6,455 bases of DNA, taken from positions 1-6,455 of the forward strand of contig JAHECE010000151.1 of assembly GCA_024641895.1 (NCBI GenBank), given 5' to 3'. Every line of letters starts with the position of its first letter. Positions within the stretch are counted from its first letter, which is position 1. This stretch comes from Actinomycetales bacterium. Lineage in GTDB: Bacteria > Actinomycetota > Actinomycetes > Actinomycetales > JAHECE01. Both the position numbers and the translations under genes were made by a program. This document shows, one piece after another, positions 5,985 to 6,455 of the stretch. The notes beneath the pieces are model-generated. The model was not told the DNA's origin. It ran no database searches and saw only the letters and a list, made by a program, of their open reading frames with translations.

Positions 5985-6027
5985 CGGCCGCGCCCCCCCG
6001 GACGATGCGAAAGTGAGACCGACCCCT

Positions 6028-6195
6028 ATGGCAGCCATGAAGCCGAGGACCGGCGACGGCCCCCTCGAGGTCACCAAGGAAGGCCGCGGCATCGTCATGC
6101 GCGTCCCGCTCGAGGGCGGTGGCCGACTCGTCGTCGAACTCTCCGCAGCCGAGGCGGGCGAGCTGAGCGACGCACTGAGCGCGGTTGCCCGCTGA
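6028..6195 (+). CDS. DUF3117 domain-containing small protein
   Basis: A 55-residue protein beginning MAAMKPRTGDGPLEVTKEGR, followed by GIVMRVPLEGGGRLVVEL and a short helix (SAAEAGELSDALSAV). This matches the highly conserved actinobacterial family DUF3117; from memory, mycobacterial Rv1211 belongs here and lies in the wider dapE neighbourhood. Its function is not established. The sequence suggests a small soluble fold, with two beta strands (about 21-27 and 33-38) and an amphipathic helix, no signal peptide and no cysteines. The ATG at 6028 is chosen because the family starts with MAAMKPRTGDGP; an in-frame GTG at 6013 would add five residues outside the family pattern. AAAGTGAG (6010-6017) is a partial Shine-Dalgarno ending ten bases before the ATG. 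The gene has its own promoter-like TAGAAT. The next gene appears to start within its last codons. Confidence 0.92.
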   Translation: MAAMKPRTGDGPLEVTKEGRGIVMRVPLEGGGRLVVELSAAEAGELSDALSAVAR

Positions 6196-6455
6196 ACCCA
6201 CCGGAGCGGCCCCGGCCGCCGCGGGAGCGGGCCCAGGCTCGCTCCCTGACGTCGTCCTGCTTCGACGGGACCTCAGCCGTCCGGTCGGCGACGGCCCGCT
6301 CCCGGTCGACACCACATCGATCGTCGGCAGCGACCCGCTGGAGAGCGGCGCAGATGCCCTGATCCTCCCGTTCCGGCCGGGCGCCGGATCCGGCCGGGTG
6401 CAGCTCGATCCGGCGACCACCGCGGCAGGCGAGCGCTACGGGATCGACCTCGCCG
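6185..6455 (+). CDS. N-terminal fragment of a possible M17 leucyl aminopeptidase (runs off window)
   Basis: An open frame of 90 codons continues past the right edge. It is the only frame there with natural-looking protein: an Ala/Pro/Gly lead (residues 2-18), then LPDVVLLRRDL, IVGSDPLESGADALILPF (a beta strand-helix-strand pattern) and TAAGERYGIDLA at the end. The pattern of a short strand, a PL..GADALILP segment and a later G-I-D-L is like the poorly conserved N-terminal domain of M17 leucyl aminopeptidases (PepA), which release N-terminal residues from peptides and use two metal ions in the C-terminal domain. That domain is outside the window, so the family is tentative. An in-frame stop at 6176-6178 leaves the TTG at 6185 as the only start before the body of the protein; it overlaps the DUF3117 gene by 11 bases, suggesting coupling. 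The next in-frame start, GTG 6398, would remove the recognisable part. Confidence 0.5.
   Translation, partial: MPAEPTGAAPAAAGAGPGSLPDVVLLRRDLSRPVGDGPLPVDTTSIVGSDPLESGADALILPFRPGAGSGRVQLDPATTAAGERYGIDLA

Noticed and set aside
4575..6098. Minus-strand open frame of 507 codons opposite the membrane gene
   Set aside because: It is hydrophilic low-complexity sequence (Arg, Asp, Gly, Gln) complementary to hydrophobic codons, without motifs or a start signal.
5958..6362. Plus-strand open frame of 134 codons across DUF3117
   Set aside because: It is Arg/Pro-rich and overlaps DUF3117 and the following gene in another frame, both of which have much better protein sequence.

Overview
This is a very GC-rich stretch of bacterial chromosome with strong G/C bias at third codon positions. 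The proteins are typical of high-GC Actinobacteria: a LpdA-type NAD(P)H-quinone dehydrogenase, dapE next to a LOG-family gene, and the small actinobacterial protein DUF3117. The overall look suggests Micrococcales, perhaps a Cellulomonas-like organism, but that placement rests on memory and not on a search. I see no tRNA, rRNA, CRISPR array, insertion sequence or phage gene. The window reads as compact core chromosome and not as an accessory island.

Layout. The left end runs on the minus strand: a purine nucleoside phosphorylase gene (84-959) is followed four bases later by the first 26 codons of another gene that runs off the edge (1-79), probably a phospho-sugar mutase. A 75-base divergent gap (960-1034) separates these from a plus-strand series: the FAD-dependent NAD(P)H-quinone dehydrogenase (1035-2564), dapE for lysine/peptidoglycan precursor synthesis (2648-3808), a LOG-family nucleotide phosphoribohydrolase (3824-4696), a polytopic PIG-V-like membrane protein (4668-5936), DUF3117 (6028-6195), and the start of a gene that runs off the right end, possibly an M17 leucyl aminopeptidase (6185-6455).

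How the genes work together. PNP releases (deoxy)ribose 1-phosphate, and the coupled mutase could move the phosphate to C5, giving a small nucleoside-salvage unit. dapE, the LOG gene and the membrane gene are spaced or overlapped as an operon that appears to start at a leaderless promoter before dapE. DUF3117 has its own clear -10 element (TAGAAT) and a 5' untranslated region of about 60 bases.

Main points of interest. Three genes (PNP, lpdA, dapE) have a -10-like hexamer six or seven bases before the start codon, which predicts leaderless mRNAs. The LpdA-like enzyme has lost both cysteines of the classical redox disulfide. Several proteins carry low-complexity N-terminal tails, some built from short in-frame DNA repeats. 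I found no convincing evidence of an undescribed multi-gene system. No stretch over 300 bases lacks a gene; the longest gaps (960-1034, 2565-2647, 5937-6027) are described through their promoter and hairpin entries.
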